This document shows, piece by piece, positions 22,990 through 30,678 of a DNA stretch of 32,141 bases (its first letter is position 1; each line of letters begins with the position of its first letter). The notes beneath the pieces are model-generated. The model saw nothing but the letters and a program-made list of their open reading frames with translations, ran no database searches and was not told the DNA's origin. Made by a program: the position numbers and the translations under genes. Source of the stretch: an uncultured Flavobacteriales bacterium (GTDB lineage Bacteria; Bacteroidota; Bacteroidia; Flavobacteriales_E; Vicingaceae); assembly GCA_937925525.1 (NCBI GenBank), contig CALALS010000281.1, forward strand, positions 1 to 32,141. The letters are read 5' to 3'.

Positions 22990-23427
22990 TTATAAATAGC
23001 CCAACTCACTATTTAATTGGATTTTTGATGTTACAAATTGACCTTCGCCAAACGCAACTATTTTTCCATCTTCGTTGAATAATTCTGCTTTTGCCATAAA
23101 GTTTTCGTTGTTGTTGTTCTGTGTTACGATACCTTTAGCGGTTATTTTTCCTTGTGTGATAGGTCGTTTAAATTCAATCTGAAAAGTCTTTGTGAGCAAG
23201 AAAACTTCTTTGTTATGTGATGAACACGCAAAATAAGCGGCATCGTCCAACATTTTAAAGTAAACAGCCCCATGTAGTGCTTTTGCAGCATGAAAATGTT
23301 GTGGGTTTACCTCAATTGAAATAATACATTGCCCTTTCGATATTTGTGTAAAAGGTTTAAAAAGAGCATTAACAGGTGCTTGATTGTACATGTTCTCAAG
23401 CTTTTTAAAATGTGCTAAATCTTCCAT
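22990..23427 (-). CDS. Hotdog-fold thioesterase (PaaI-related)
   Basis: A 145-residue hotdog protein. NPQHFHAAKALHGAVYFKMLDDAAYFACSS (about 42-71) is the active helix region, with an LHGAVYFKMLDD in place of the HGG...D pattern of classical PaaI proteins. FQIEFKRPITQGKITAKGIV (about 83-102) and MAKAELFNEDGKIVAFGEGQF (about 110-130) give the typical beta strands. Substrate unknown, presumably an acyl-CoA. Its start lies 13 bp inside the end of the TIGR02757 gene, so the two are probably translated from one message. It is distinct from the thioesterase at 1017-1463. Confidence 0.83.
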   Translation of the reverse strand: MEDLAHFKKLENMYNQAPVNALFKPFTQISKGQCIISIEVNPQHFHAAKALHGAVYFKMLDDAAYFACSSHNKEVFLLTKTFQIEFKRPITQGKITAKGIVTQNNNNENFMAKAELFNEDGKIVAFGEGQFVTSKIQLNSELGYL

Positions 23428-24206
23428 AGTTTTTCTTTGTCATTTACACCTAGTCCGAATAATGCAAAATCATATTTTACCGGATCGGATTTATCAAACT
23501 TTTTAAGGTTGTTGGTTAGTTCTTCTACGCTTTTCCAATTATTTGCCTGCGAATTTAATAAACCTAATTTTCTGGCTACATTGCCAGAGTGAACATCTAA
23601 AGGGCACATTAATTCAGCTGCTTTAATATTTTTCCAAATTCCAAAATCCACTCCGTTTTTATCTTTACGAACCATCCACCTCAAAAACATATTTAATCTT
23701 TTAGCTGCAGAACCTTGAGTAGGACTTGAAACATGCTTTTCACTTCTTTTTAAATGTTCTGTTTTAAAAAAAGTAGTTCTAAAATTATCAATAGCTTCTT
23801 GTGTAGTTTTTTTGGTTTTGAATGCCTTTTCCAATCCGCCTGTATTATAAATGTTTTTTAGGGATTGAATGAAAAAAAGTAAATCATCACTATTAAACGT
23901 TCGATGTTTAAATTTTAGTAAAGTTTTTAAATCCTTATTAGAATGATTAATGATAAAGTCATGTGGCTGCATGTCCATTAAATTCATTAACTCTTTTGAT
24001 TTATTGATAATTGTTGTTCGCTGCCCCCATGCAAAGCTTGCTGCAAAAAAACCTGCAATTTCTATATCTTCCTTTTTTGTAAAGAGGTGTGGCACAGAAA
24101 TTGGGTCTAATTCAATAAATGATGTTTGATTGAATTCGTTAACTTTGGACTCTAATAAATTGTAAATCTGACTTTTTGACCAAGCTTTGTTATCTATTTT
24201 TAACAT
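23415..24206 (-). CDS. TIGR02757 family protein (DUF2400)
   Basis: A 263-residue cytoplasmic protein of the DUF2400/TIGR02757 family, common in Bacteroidota and of unknown function. Recognisable parts are DPISVPHLFTKKEDIEIAGFFAASFAWGQR (about 34-63), the FKHRTF motif near 99-104, the RLNMFLRWMVRKD stretch near 165-177 and CPLDVHSGNVARKLGLL near 195-211. A helix-hairpin-helix-like fold related to DNA glycosylases has been suggested for the family, with the Cx..DVH..R part as its core; I have not verified this. It heads a minus-strand run and is divergent from the DUF4294 gene. Confidence 0.9.
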   Translation of the reverse strand: MLKIDNKAWSKSQIYNLLESKVNEFNQTSFIELDPISVPHLFTKKEDIEIAGFFAASFAWGQRTTIINKSKELMNLMDMQPHDFIINHSNKDLKTLLKFKHRTFNSDDLLFFIQSLKNIYNTGGLEKAFKTKKTTQEAIDNFRTTFFKTEHLKRSEKHVSSPTQGSAAKRLNMFLRWMVRKDKNGVDFGIWKNIKAAELMCPLDVHSGNVARKLGLLNSQANNWKSVEELTNNLKKFDKSDPVKYDFALFGLGVNDKEKLWKI

Positions 24207-24220
24207 ATTAATACAACAAT

Positions 24221-24253
24221 TTTGTAACTCTTTACGTAAGACTAATTAGTTTG
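24221..24253 (+). promoter_or_regulatory. Possible promoter of the DUF4294 gene
   Basis: TTTG at 24221-24224 and TTAGTTTG at 24246-24253 (seven of eight matches to TAnnTTTG) are separated by 21 bases. The implied start is about 10 bases ahead of the ATG at 24269. It lies in the 62-bp divergent gap to the TIGR02757 gene. Confidence 0.35.
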
Positions 24254-24268
24254 ACTTGATATACAATA

Positions 24269-24862
24269 ATGTTTAGACACACACTCATACTACTATTTAC
24301 CCTTTTTGCGTGCTCTTTATATGCACAACATGAAGAAAATTCTGAAGTGTATGTTGCTCTTAAAGTTGAAGGCGAAGATACGGTTTATGCGTATTACATT
24401 GCGCCTTATGAGGTAATTGATAAAAAACCCTACGGAAATAAGAGAATGGATAAGCGATATGCTTACTTAAAGTATCATGTAAAAAAACTTTATCCTTATG
24501 CTAAGTTGGCGGGTGAAAGACTAAGGGAATATAATGAGGAATTGGCACAAATAAAGTCTGAAACCAAGCAAAAGGCTTTTATGAAAAAAGTGGAAAAAGA
24601 GCTGATGGCTGAGTTTGGAGACCAAATGCGTGATTTAACCGTTTCTCAAGGGCGTATTCTTATTCGATTGATAGATCGAGAAACAGGAGATACTTCTTAT
24701 GAATTAGTAAAAGAATTAAGAGGAGCCTTTTCAGCCTTTTTCTGGCAATCTTTGGCTCGTTTATTCGGTAATGACTTAAAAATGGAATTCGACCCTGAAA
24801 ATATTGAAGAAGATAGAATAATTGAAGATATCATTCAGGGAATAGAAGAGGGGTATATTTAA
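24269..24862 (+). CDS. DUF4294 domain protein, exported
   Basis: A 197-residue protein with signal peptide 1-19 (CSLYAQ). The rest is a DUF4294 domain, a Bacteroidota-specific family of unknown function. Typical pieces are IAPYEVIDKKPYG near 44-56, the YAYLKYHVKKLYPYAKLAGERL helix near 64-85 and the closely spaced SQGRILIRLIDRETGDTSYELVKELRGAFSAFFWQSLARLFG from about 126-167. The final residues are acidic. Its stop overlaps the stop of the convergent glycosyltransferase gene by 4 bp. Function unknown. Confidence 0.9.
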   Translation: MFRHTLILLFTLFACSLYAQHEENSEVYVALKVEGEDTVYAYYIAPYEVIDKKPYGNKRMDKRYAYLKYHVKKLYPYAKLAGERLREYNEELAQIKSETKQKAFMKKVEKELMAEFGDQMRDLTVSQGRILIRLIDRETGDTSYELVKELRGAFSAFFWQSLARLFGNDLKMEFDPENIEEDRIIEDIIQGIEEGYI

Positions 24863-26292
24863 TCAATTCGTTTATATAAATAATACCGTTCAGTTTCTAA
24901 AGGAAGTTTTTCATAAGTATCGGGTCTGGAGAAATTTAGATTTTTTTCAATGATATAATATTCTCTTTGATTGTCAGATTGGTCAATAGAAATATTAAAA
25001 TAACGGATTAAATAACACTGTAAATCCCATGAGTCTTGCATTTCTTCACTCATATTGATAGTACTATGAGAAGGTATAATTTCTCCGAACAGATATACAT
25101 CATGCAAAATATCAGCATTTCTACTGGTCTTTCCTTTTTGCATACTAACTACAATTAAACTTGTAACTAGCAATAGGGCAGACACTACTTTAAAAGCTTT
25201 AAAACCTGCTGATTTAGTGTTAATCTTATACACTAGCAACGCTATTCCGGGAGCAATAAAAAGAGATAGCCCTATTGCCCAAAAAGGAAGTGAATGAACA
25301 AAATAAAACCCTTTTTGAACTTTAGTAAGCATAAGAGCTAGTGAGCCACTAGCTCCAATCAAGCAGAATAAAATAGCCAGTTTGTTATGAATGCTAAAAT
25401 GTGTTTGGCTTATTTTTTTAATTCTAAAAATGATGAGAAAAATAATAACCGGAATAATTACAGGCAGAAGTTCACTAAAAAGCCTTCCTACTACCCAAAA
25501 ATGACTGTCAACTGTATGTGCACCTTCCACTCGTTTCATTAAACGAAGTTGAACGTAAGTTGTTAAACTCTCATTAGCAACAGGGTGAAGCATTAGTAAA
25601 GAATAAATGGCAACAGGAACAGCTATTAGCAGAAGTGTATATATAAAGGCTTTGCCAAAACTAAAGTCTCGAAATACTAGCCAGTAAAAGCCAATAACAC
25701 CTAACGGAAAAAGTCCGGGAACGCCTTTACACAATGAAGCACAAAAAATAAATATCCCGGAAAGAATAATATTGAAGGCTATTTTTTGCTTGGTAAGCAT
25801 TGCTTTAACGGAGAAATAAACCGCTAACAAGGTGAAAATACCCATGGTATTTTCCTGCATATTATTTTGGTATGACCAAAAACAAACGGGAATAATTATC
25901 CAGAAAAAAATGGGTAACCAACTAATGCTAGATGCAAGCTGATTTTTAGTAACTAACTTCCAGGTTTTATGAATCAGAAAGGCCGTGAAAAGACAAGCCA
26001 TAAAAGTATAAATTCTTTCGGTGTACAGGCTATTTCCTAATACCTTGTAAAACAATGATTGTATGCCAAATGTGAGTGGAGGATGCTCATGAAAAGTATA
26101 AAGCCCGGCTAAACCGTATTCACTAAACTTTGGAAACCAGAAGGTGCCAATTCCATTTCCAAGATTCTTGGCGACAGATGTATACAACATGGCATCCATA
26201 AACATGCCGTCTTGAATAAGTATATAACCAACTAAGCTAACAATAGTAGTTAGGGTAATAAACCAAAAAGGAAGTTGTAACTGATTCTTCAT
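24859..26292 (-). CDS. GT39/ArnT-like membrane glycosyltransferase
   Basis: A 477-residue polytopic inner-membrane protein with about ten hydrophobic segments, of the GT-C fold (glycosyltransferase family 39, ArnT/PMT-like). The first periplasmic loop carries FMDAMLYTSVAKNLGNG with the conserved aspartate 33, and YTFHEHPPLTFGIQSLFYKVLG (about 65-86) is the second hallmark (HPPL). Such enzymes transfer a sugar from a polyprenyl-phosphate donor to lipid or protein on the outer face of the membrane. The acceptor cannot be told. The mevalonate pathway genes in the window would feed polyprenyl carriers, though no direct link is shown. It stands alone on the minus strand between two plus-strand genes. 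Confidence 0.85.
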   Translation of the reverse strand: MKNQLQLPFWFITLTTIVSLVGYILIQDGMFMDAMLYTSVAKNLGNGIGTFWFPKFSEYGLAGLYTFHEHPPLTFGIQSLFYKVLGNSLYTERIYTFMACLFTAFLIHKTWKLVTKNQLASSISWLPIFFWIIIPVCFWSYQNNMQENTMGIFTLLAVYFSVKAMLTKQKIAFNIILSGIFIFCASLCKGVPGLFPLGVIGFYWLVFRDFSFGKAFIYTLLLIAVPVAIYSLLMLHPVANESLTTYVQLRLMKRVEGAHTVDSHFWVVGRLFSELLPVIIPVIIFLIIFRIKKISQTHFSIHNKLAILFCLIGASGSLALMLTKVQKGFYFVHSLPFWAIGLSLFIAPGIALLVYKINTKSAGFKAFKVVSALLLVTSLIVVSMQKGKTSRNADILHDVYLFGEIIPSHSTINMSEEMQDSWDLQCYLIRYFNISIDQSDNQREYYIIEKNLNFSRPDTYEKLPLETERYYLYKRID

Positions 26293-26340
26293 TCTTTTAA
26301 AACTCTGTGCTAAATTAAATGAACTATTTAGTTTAGCAAT

Positions 26341-26371
26341 ATTGTTGGTCGATTAATATTTTATACTTTCG
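26341..26371 (+). promoter_or_regulatory. Putative promoter of the SRPBCC-GyrI gene
   Basis: ATTG (26341-26344) and TACTTTCG (26364-26371) are separated by exactly 19 bases and match the TTTG-N19-TAnnTTTG pattern at three of four and seven of eight bases. A start near 26378 would give a leader of about 22 bases. Confidence 0.4.
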
Positions 26372-26399
26372 CCATGCAAAAACCTAAAACTATCTAAAA

Positions 26400-27410
26400 A
26401 TGAAAGCATTAAAAATATTTATAGGAGTAATTATAGCTCTTGTAATTGTGGCTGTTATACTAAGTTTTATCGGTCCTAAATCTTACGATGTTAGCCGTTC
26501 TGTAGAAATCAATGCGCCAAAAGCAATTGTATGGGAGAATGTTGGAAGTCTTGAGGCAATGGACGCTTGGTCGCCATGGAATGAAAAAGATACTGCTATG
26601 ACAAAATCTTTTGAAGGAAATAAAGGAGAAGTTGGTTCCATTTCTAAATGGTCGGGAAATGACCAAGTGGGCGAAGGGTCTCAAGAAATCACAGCTATTG
26701 CGGATGGTAGAATAGATACTAAACTTATATTTAATATGTTTTTTGATATTGAAAGTGATGCCTATGTTTTGGTGGAAGAAACTGAAAACGGTTCTAGAGT
26801 AACTTGGGGTTTTAAAGGTGAGAATGGATTTGTTTCCAGAATATTTGCTGTTTTTGGTGATATGGATAAAGCTATTGGTCCTGACTTTGAAAAAGGCTTA
26901 GCTATGCTAAAGACAATGAGTGAAGAGGCTGCTGCCAATGCCAAGCCTACTTATGATATTCATGAAATAGAATATGCCGGTAAGATATTTATCGGAAAAA
27001 AAGATACCGTGAAATTTACTGAAATGGCTGAATTTTTTGGAACTAACTTTGGCGCTATAGCTACTACTTTAGGTCAAAACAAAAGAGAAATGGCCGGAGC
27101 ACCTAGTGGAATATACTATATGTGGGATGAAGCTAATATGAAAGCATTTATGGCAGCCGCAATACCTGTTGCTGAAGATAAAGAGCTCAAAGGTTTTGAA
27201 AAAATTAATGTTGCTCCATCAAGAGCCTTACATATTGCTTATTATGGGGCATACGAAGCCTCAGCCGAAGCTCATTATGCTATGGAAGCTTATATGAAGG
27301 AAAAAGGTTTATCCTTGAATGAGCTGGTAATTGAAGAGTATGTGACAGACCCGGGTCTTGAGCCGGATACATCAAAATGGTTAACCAACATCTATTATTT
27401 AATAAAATAA
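26400..27410 (+). CDS. Membrane-anchored SRPBCC domain fused to GyrI-like domain
   Basis: A 336-residue fusion. Residues 5-25 are a single N-terminal membrane segment (LKIFIGVIIALVIVAVILSFI). Residues about 30-175 form an SRPBCC/polyketide-cyclase-like domain (YDVSRSVEINAPKAIVWENVG, then DAWSPWNEKD, and the end RIFAVFGDMDKAIGPDFEKGLAMLK), a fold that binds hydrophobic ligands. Residues about 180-336 form a GyrI-like / AraC-effector-binding domain (YDIHEIEYAGKIFIGKKD ... APSGIYYMWDEANMKAFMAAAIPV ... LHIAYYGAYEASAEAHYAMEAYMKEKGL). Both are small-molecule-binding folds, so the protein may sense or carry a ligand at the membrane. No DNA-binding part is present. A clear terminator follows. Confidence 0.87.
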   Translation: MKALKIFIGVIIALVIVAVILSFIGPKSYDVSRSVEINAPKAIVWENVGSLEAMDAWSPWNEKDTAMTKSFEGNKGEVGSISKWSGNDQVGEGSQEITAIADGRIDTKLIFNMFFDIESDAYVLVEETENGSRVTWGFKGENGFVSRIFAVFGDMDKAIGPDFEKGLAMLKTMSEEAAANAKPTYDIHEIEYAGKIFIGKKDTVKFTEMAEFFGTNFGAIATTLGQNKREMAGAPSGIYYMWDEANMKAFMAAAIPVAEDKELKGFEKINVAPSRALHIAYYGAYEASAEAHYAMEAYMKEKGLSLNELVIEEYVTDPGLEPDTSKWLTNIYYLIK

Positions 27411-27428
27411 ACTGTTAAAGTTTTCTTA

Positions 27429-27457
27429 AAAAGCTACTCAGTTGGGTAGCTTTTTTT
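27429..27457 (+). terminator. Rho-independent terminator after the SRPBCC-GyrI gene
   Basis: AAGCTAC (27431-27437) pairs with GTAGCTT (27446-27452), extended by flanking A and T runs and inner TC/GG pairs around loop AGTT, and runs into seven T. Confidence 0.88.
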
Positions 27458-27499
27458 AATTTGGTACAAAGTTTGAAAACTCAGCACAAAATCTTAATT

Positions 27500-28714
27500 A
27501 TGAAAAAAATACTTTACTTCTCAGCTTTATCATTCATGTTTTATTCATGTATATCAGCACAAAAGATATACGATGAAAATATGTCGGTACAATATACCCG
27601 AATGCCACTTACACCCCTTAAAACAAATGAAAGGGTTTTCTTTCCAAAAGCAACAATTGCTTATGAAGAAGCTATTAAGCAACAACAACAGTTAGAGGCA
27701 CAACAACATAATAAAGCAATAGCTGAATGGAAAATTCAGTGTAATAAAATTGAATCGGAATATCAGGCAGCCTGGAAGGTTTATCAATCTTATATTGAAA
27801 AGGGTAAATATATGGATCCTCCGGTAAAACAGCCTTGTCCTCCGGAGCCTGTGGCTAATCAAACTTATATTGCTAGAGTTTATACACCTACTGAAATAAC
27901 AACTCGCTTAGAAATAGATGGCTTTAACAAAGCACTTGCCGCTGATAGCAACATAAGAGTAGAGGTAATATTGTTAGGTTTTCAATACAATAAGCCAACG
28001 CTGAAAATCACAGAAAAAAGTATTAAACAAAAAGATGGAAGTGTAACCAAGGTTCCTTACTATCAGTACGAAATTCAAAACAAACATCCCATGTCATTGA
28101 AAGTAATTGGAATTGATAATACAGTTGTTTTTGAAGATAACTTAACAGAGTTTAATACATTTAGGACGGCAACTACTGATTTATTTGAATCTCAAGCAGC
28201 ATTGGATGTTTACTGGAATGCTAACCAAAATAAGTTTTTGGGCGACTTAGACCAAACCACTACCAATCAAAACTTAACTACCATAAACATTATGCTTAAT
28301 GATAAGTATGGCTACTCTCCAAGAACATATAATGTAGATGTTTTTTCTGTAAAAGAAAAAAAACATGGTTATGATGATTTTGAAAGAGCTTTTATTGCAG
28401 CTAAAGATGGGTATAGACGTTTAAATTCAGGAGATGATACCTATAAAGAAAGTTTGGGTAAAGCAATTAAGGAATGGGAAACGGCTGTACAACAAGCCGA
28501 TGTTAATAACAGAAAAGCCAGAATTAATGCTAATGTGGCTTCAGTAGCTTATTTAAATTTAGCTGAAGCCTATATGTGGATGGGAGAGTATAATAAAGCT
28601 TATACTGCCCTAGACCAAGTTAACTTGATAGGTAAAGGCAAGTACGAAAGGGAGGCATCATCCATAAAAAGCTTTATGGATGACTATAAAAAGCGCGAAG
28701 AAGCAAACCAATAA
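27500..28714 (+). CDS. Unknown large lipoprotein with C-terminal TPR-like region
   Basis: The ATG at 27500 is preferred because it begins a clean lipoprotein signal (KKILYFSALSFMFYSC, cysteine 17). Extending to a TTG at 27461 would add 13 residues in front of it. The mature protein, about 388 residues, has a glutamine-rich helical stretch near 55-70 (EAIKQQQQLEAQQH) followed by a proline/cysteine segment near 110-125. A central beta-rich region (about 130-270) follows, with ending helices that look TPR-like (KAIKEWETAVQQADVNNRKARINANVASVAYLNLAEAYMWMGEYNKAYTALDQV). I do not recognise the family; TPR lipoproteins of this kind are common in Bacteroidota envelopes. It lies between two strong terminators, so it is a single-gene unit. 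Confidence 0.78.
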   Translation: MKKILYFSALSFMFYSCISAQKIYDENMSVQYTRMPLTPLKTNERVFFPKATIAYEEAIKQQQQLEAQQHNKAIAEWKIQCNKIESEYQAAWKVYQSYIEKGKYMDPPVKQPCPPEPVANQTYIARVYTPTEITTRLEIDGFNKALAADSNIRVEVILLGFQYNKPTLKITEKSIKQKDGSVTKVPYYQYEIQNKHPMSLKVIGIDNTVVFEDNLTEFNTFRTATTDLFESQAALDVYWNANQNKFLGDLDQTTTNQNLTTINIMLNDKYGYSPRTYNVDVFSVKEKKHGYDDFERAFIAAKDGYRRLNSGDDTYKESLGKAIKEWETAVQQADVNNRKARINANVASVAYLNLAEAYMWMGEYNKAYTALDQVNLIGKGKYEREASSIKSFMDDYKKREEANQ

Positions 28715-28736
28715 TTTTTTAATTTAGTTTTAGGTG

Positions 28737-28770
28737 AAGAGTTAAGAATTTATTTCTTAACTCTTTTTTT
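28737..28770 (+). terminator. Rho-independent terminator after the large lipoprotein gene
   Basis: AAGAGTTAAGAA (28737-28748) is perfectly complementary to TTCTTAACTCTT (28754-28765) around a five-base loop and ends in an uninterrupted T-run. The stem is 12 pairs, the longest in the window. Confidence 0.9.
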
Positions 28771-28777
28771 ATATTTG
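28770..28777 (+). promoter_or_regulatory. Candidate -7 element of the fabI promoter
   Basis: TATATTTG is a perfect TAnnTTTG match 22-29 bases before the fabI ATG. It overlaps the last T of the preceding terminator, so any -33 element would lie inside the hairpin's 3' arm (the best there is TTTA at 28749-28752, spacing 17, poor). Confidence 0.42.
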
Positions 28778-28799
28778 GGCACTATTAAAACAAACAGTT

Positions 28800-29612
28800 A
28801 TGTCATACGGATTATTAAAAGGTAAAAGAGGAATTGTATTTGGAGCGTTAAACGACCAATCTATTGCTTGGAAAGTAGCAGAGAGAGCTCATGAAGAAGG
28901 TGCAAGCATTGTGTTAACCAATGCCCCAATTGCATTACGAATGGGAGAAATAAATAAGTTGGCTGAAAAGTGTGGAAATACTAAAGTAATTGGTGCTGAT
29001 GCAACTTCTTTAGAAGATTTAGAAAAATTAGTGGATGAGTCTCAAGAGCATTTAGGTGGCAAAATTGATTTTGTGTTACATTCCATTGGTATGTCATTAA
29101 ATGTGAGAAAGGGTAGAGGCTATACCGATTTAGATTATAATTTCCTTCAAAAAACCTATGATATTTCATCGGTATCTTTTCATAAATTAATGCAAACCCT
29201 AATGAAAAAAGATGCGATGAATGATTGGGGCTCAATACTAGCTTTAACTTACATAGCAGCTCAAAGAGTATTTCCTGATTATAATGACATGGCAGAAGCA
29301 AAAGCATTGTTAGAGTCTTATGCCAGAAGTTTTGGCTATCATTTTGGCGAACAAAAGAAAGTGAGAGTGAATACCATTTCTCAATCACCAACTATGACAA
29401 CCGCAGGAAGCGGTGTAAAAGGTTTTGATGCTTTCTTTAATTATGCGGAGGATATGTCACCACTAGGCAATGCACCTGCATTAGATTGTGCTAACTACTG
29501 CATTTCAATGTTTTCGGATTTAACAAAGTATGTAACTATGCAAAACCTTTTCCATGATGGTGGTTTCTCTAACACAGGTGTTAGCAGAAAGATTATGGAG
29601 AAGTTTATGTAA
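28800..29612 (+). CDS. fabI: Enoyl-[acyl-carrier-protein] reductase FabI
   Basis: A 270-residue short-chain dehydrogenase that reduces enoyl-ACP with NADH, the last step of each fatty-acid elongation cycle. GIVFGALNDQSIAWKVAERA (11-30) matches the FabI nucleotide-binding start (GALNDQSIAW for the usual GVAN..SIAW). The catalytic tyrosine-lysine pair is Y161-x6-K168 in YNDMAEAK, with Y151 in the place of E. coli Y146. HSIGMS at 94-99 and the late SPTMTTAGSGVKGF stretch fit. The sequence is divergent from enterobacterial FabI but typical of the phylum. Its stop overlaps the next start as TAATG, and it has its own promoter right behind a terminator. Confidence 0.94.
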   Translation: MSYGLLKGKRGIVFGALNDQSIAWKVAERAHEEGASIVLTNAPIALRMGEINKLAEKCGNTKVIGADATSLEDLEKLVDESQEHLGGKIDFVLHSIGMSLNVRKGRGYTDLDYNFLQKTYDISSVSFHKLMQTLMKKDAMNDWGSILALTYIAAQRVFPDYNDMAEAKALLESYARSFGYHFGEQKKVRVNTISQSPTMTTAGSGVKGFDAFFNYAEDMSPLGNAPALDCANYCISMFSDLTKYVTMQNLFHDGGFSNTGVSRKIMEKFM

Positions 29613-30211
29613 TGTATATGCAGTTTGCCTTAGATGCAATTCCAAATATTGTCAGTAGCTCCATCAATGTCGTCTATAAAGAAAGTGAAGAGCAATTCCT
29701 TTCGCTTGTAAATGAAAATTTAGATTTACTTTATCGAAGAGAATTTAAGCTTAAATTTTTGTCTGACGTAATTATTTCTATTGAGAAAAAGAAAATAGAG
29801 CATGAGTCTGAGTGCAATCTTCCTAATTGCAGTAAACATAAATCTTTTGAAAAGGCAGTTTTTATAATCCAACAAGAAATTGATAAGCTAGTTGATGATA
29901 TAAATATTTATGAAGACTATAGTCGCTTTAACTTGTCTTTAAAAGGCGAACAATTTTCGAATGAAGAAATTGAAAATATAAATGATAAGTTGGATAAAAT
30001 TATTTTAGGTCAAGAAATTACCTATGATGATTTACAAAAGGAAATTGAAGAGTTAAAAGAGTTAATTTATGTTTTAAATAAAAAAAATTTCAAAGAGTTA
30101 CTAACAGGAAAGCTAATAAATATGACAGTAGATGGGTTCTTGTCAAAGAAAATGCTTGATGAAATATTTAAGTCTTTTGGATATAATGGTGTAGAAAAAC
30201 TATTAAACTAA
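29612..30211 (+). CDS. Unknown coiled-coil protein coupled to fabI (199 aa)
   Basis: I do not recognise this protein. It has no signal peptide. The first third is mixed helix (FLSLVNENLDLLYRREFKLKFLSDVIISIEKKKIEHE). A small cysteine/histidine cluster, ECNLPNCSKH with C-x4-C-x2-H (about residues 70-78), could bind a metal. Charged helices follow (IIQQEIDKLVDDINIYED, about 89-106) and a coiled-coil candidate at about 122-160 (NDKLDKIILGQEITYDDLQKEIEELKELIYVLNKK). The end is a helix ending KSFGYNGVEKLLN. It begins at the last base of the fabI stop and ends 9 bp inside the end of the convergent gene. It is more AT-rich than fabI, which hints at insertion into an existing gap. Confidence 0.65.
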   Translation: MYMQFALDAIPNIVSSSINVVYKESEEQFLSLVNENLDLLYRREFKLKFLSDVIISIEKKKIEHESECNLPNCSKHKSFEKAVFIIQQEIDKLVDDINIYEDYSRFNLSLKGEQFSNEEIENINDKLDKIILGQEITYDDLQKEIEELKELIYVLNKKNFKELLTGKLINMTVDGFLSKKMLDEIFKSFGYNGVEKLLN

Positions 30212-30676
30212 AACTCTCCCTGCTATCCAACTATCTTTAATGGTGGTTTTCCATTTGTCTTTAAACTCTTTGTAGTTGGTAATGGAGTTGTCGTAAAAAG
30301 TACTGTCTGCAGTAAGTCTACCTTCTACTAATTTGCTTTCTAGTTGCGGAAATTTTATAAATTCTATTTTTCCGTTTATCTCAAAAGCTAGATTCATTCG
30401 GTCAAATAAATCTAAGCCGTACTTTTCTTCTACTTTTTTAATAAAGTTGACAGACTTATCAATGGAGCAGCCCGAAGCATTACAGTATTCTTGATTTACA
30501 AAAAAGATTAGGAAAGTATTATGCAACAAATCAAAATTGGCGACTAAATCGGTTCCGTGACTTTGCCAGGTAGAAATAAACTCTTCTGCTTCGCTTTTTA
30601 TTTCATCTACTTCATAGTCGTTTAAAACTCTATTACTTTGGTAAATCCAAAGTCTGGTTGAATCGGGTAAATTCAT
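30203..30676 (-). CDS. Conserved Bacteroidota protein of unknown function (157 aa)
   Basis: A 157-residue soluble protein. It matches a family I recall as widespread in Bacteroidota and often mislabelled ABC transporter ATPase, although it has no Walker motifs: the start RLWIYQSNRVLNDYEVDEI, then FISTWQSHGTDLVANFDLLHNTFLIFFVNQE near 33-63 and ASGCSIDKSVNFIKKVEEKYGLDLFDR near 67-93. A cysteine in SGCSID is the only candidate reactive residue. Function unknown. It lies two bases after the stop of the Fe-S protein gene in the same direction, at the end of the minus-strand run. Confidence 0.82.
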   Translation of the reverse strand: MNLPDSTRLWIYQSNRVLNDYEVDEIKSEAEEFISTWQSHGTDLVANFDLLHNTFLIFFVNQEYCNASGCSIDKSVNFIKKVEEKYGLDLFDRMNLAFEINGKIEFIKFPQLESKLVEGRLTADSTFYDNSITNYKEFKDKWKTTIKDSWIAGRVLV

Positions 30677-30678
30677 AG

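Noticed and set aside
27461..27499. TTG start adding 13 residues to the large lipoprotein
   Set aside because: The added residues precede a complete lipoprotein signal beginning at ATG 27500 and lie directly behind a terminator T-run.
28981..29391. Open frame of 136 codons antisense to fabI
   Set aside because: It is a shadow of a well-supported gene on the other strand and its translation has no recognisable motif or initiation context.
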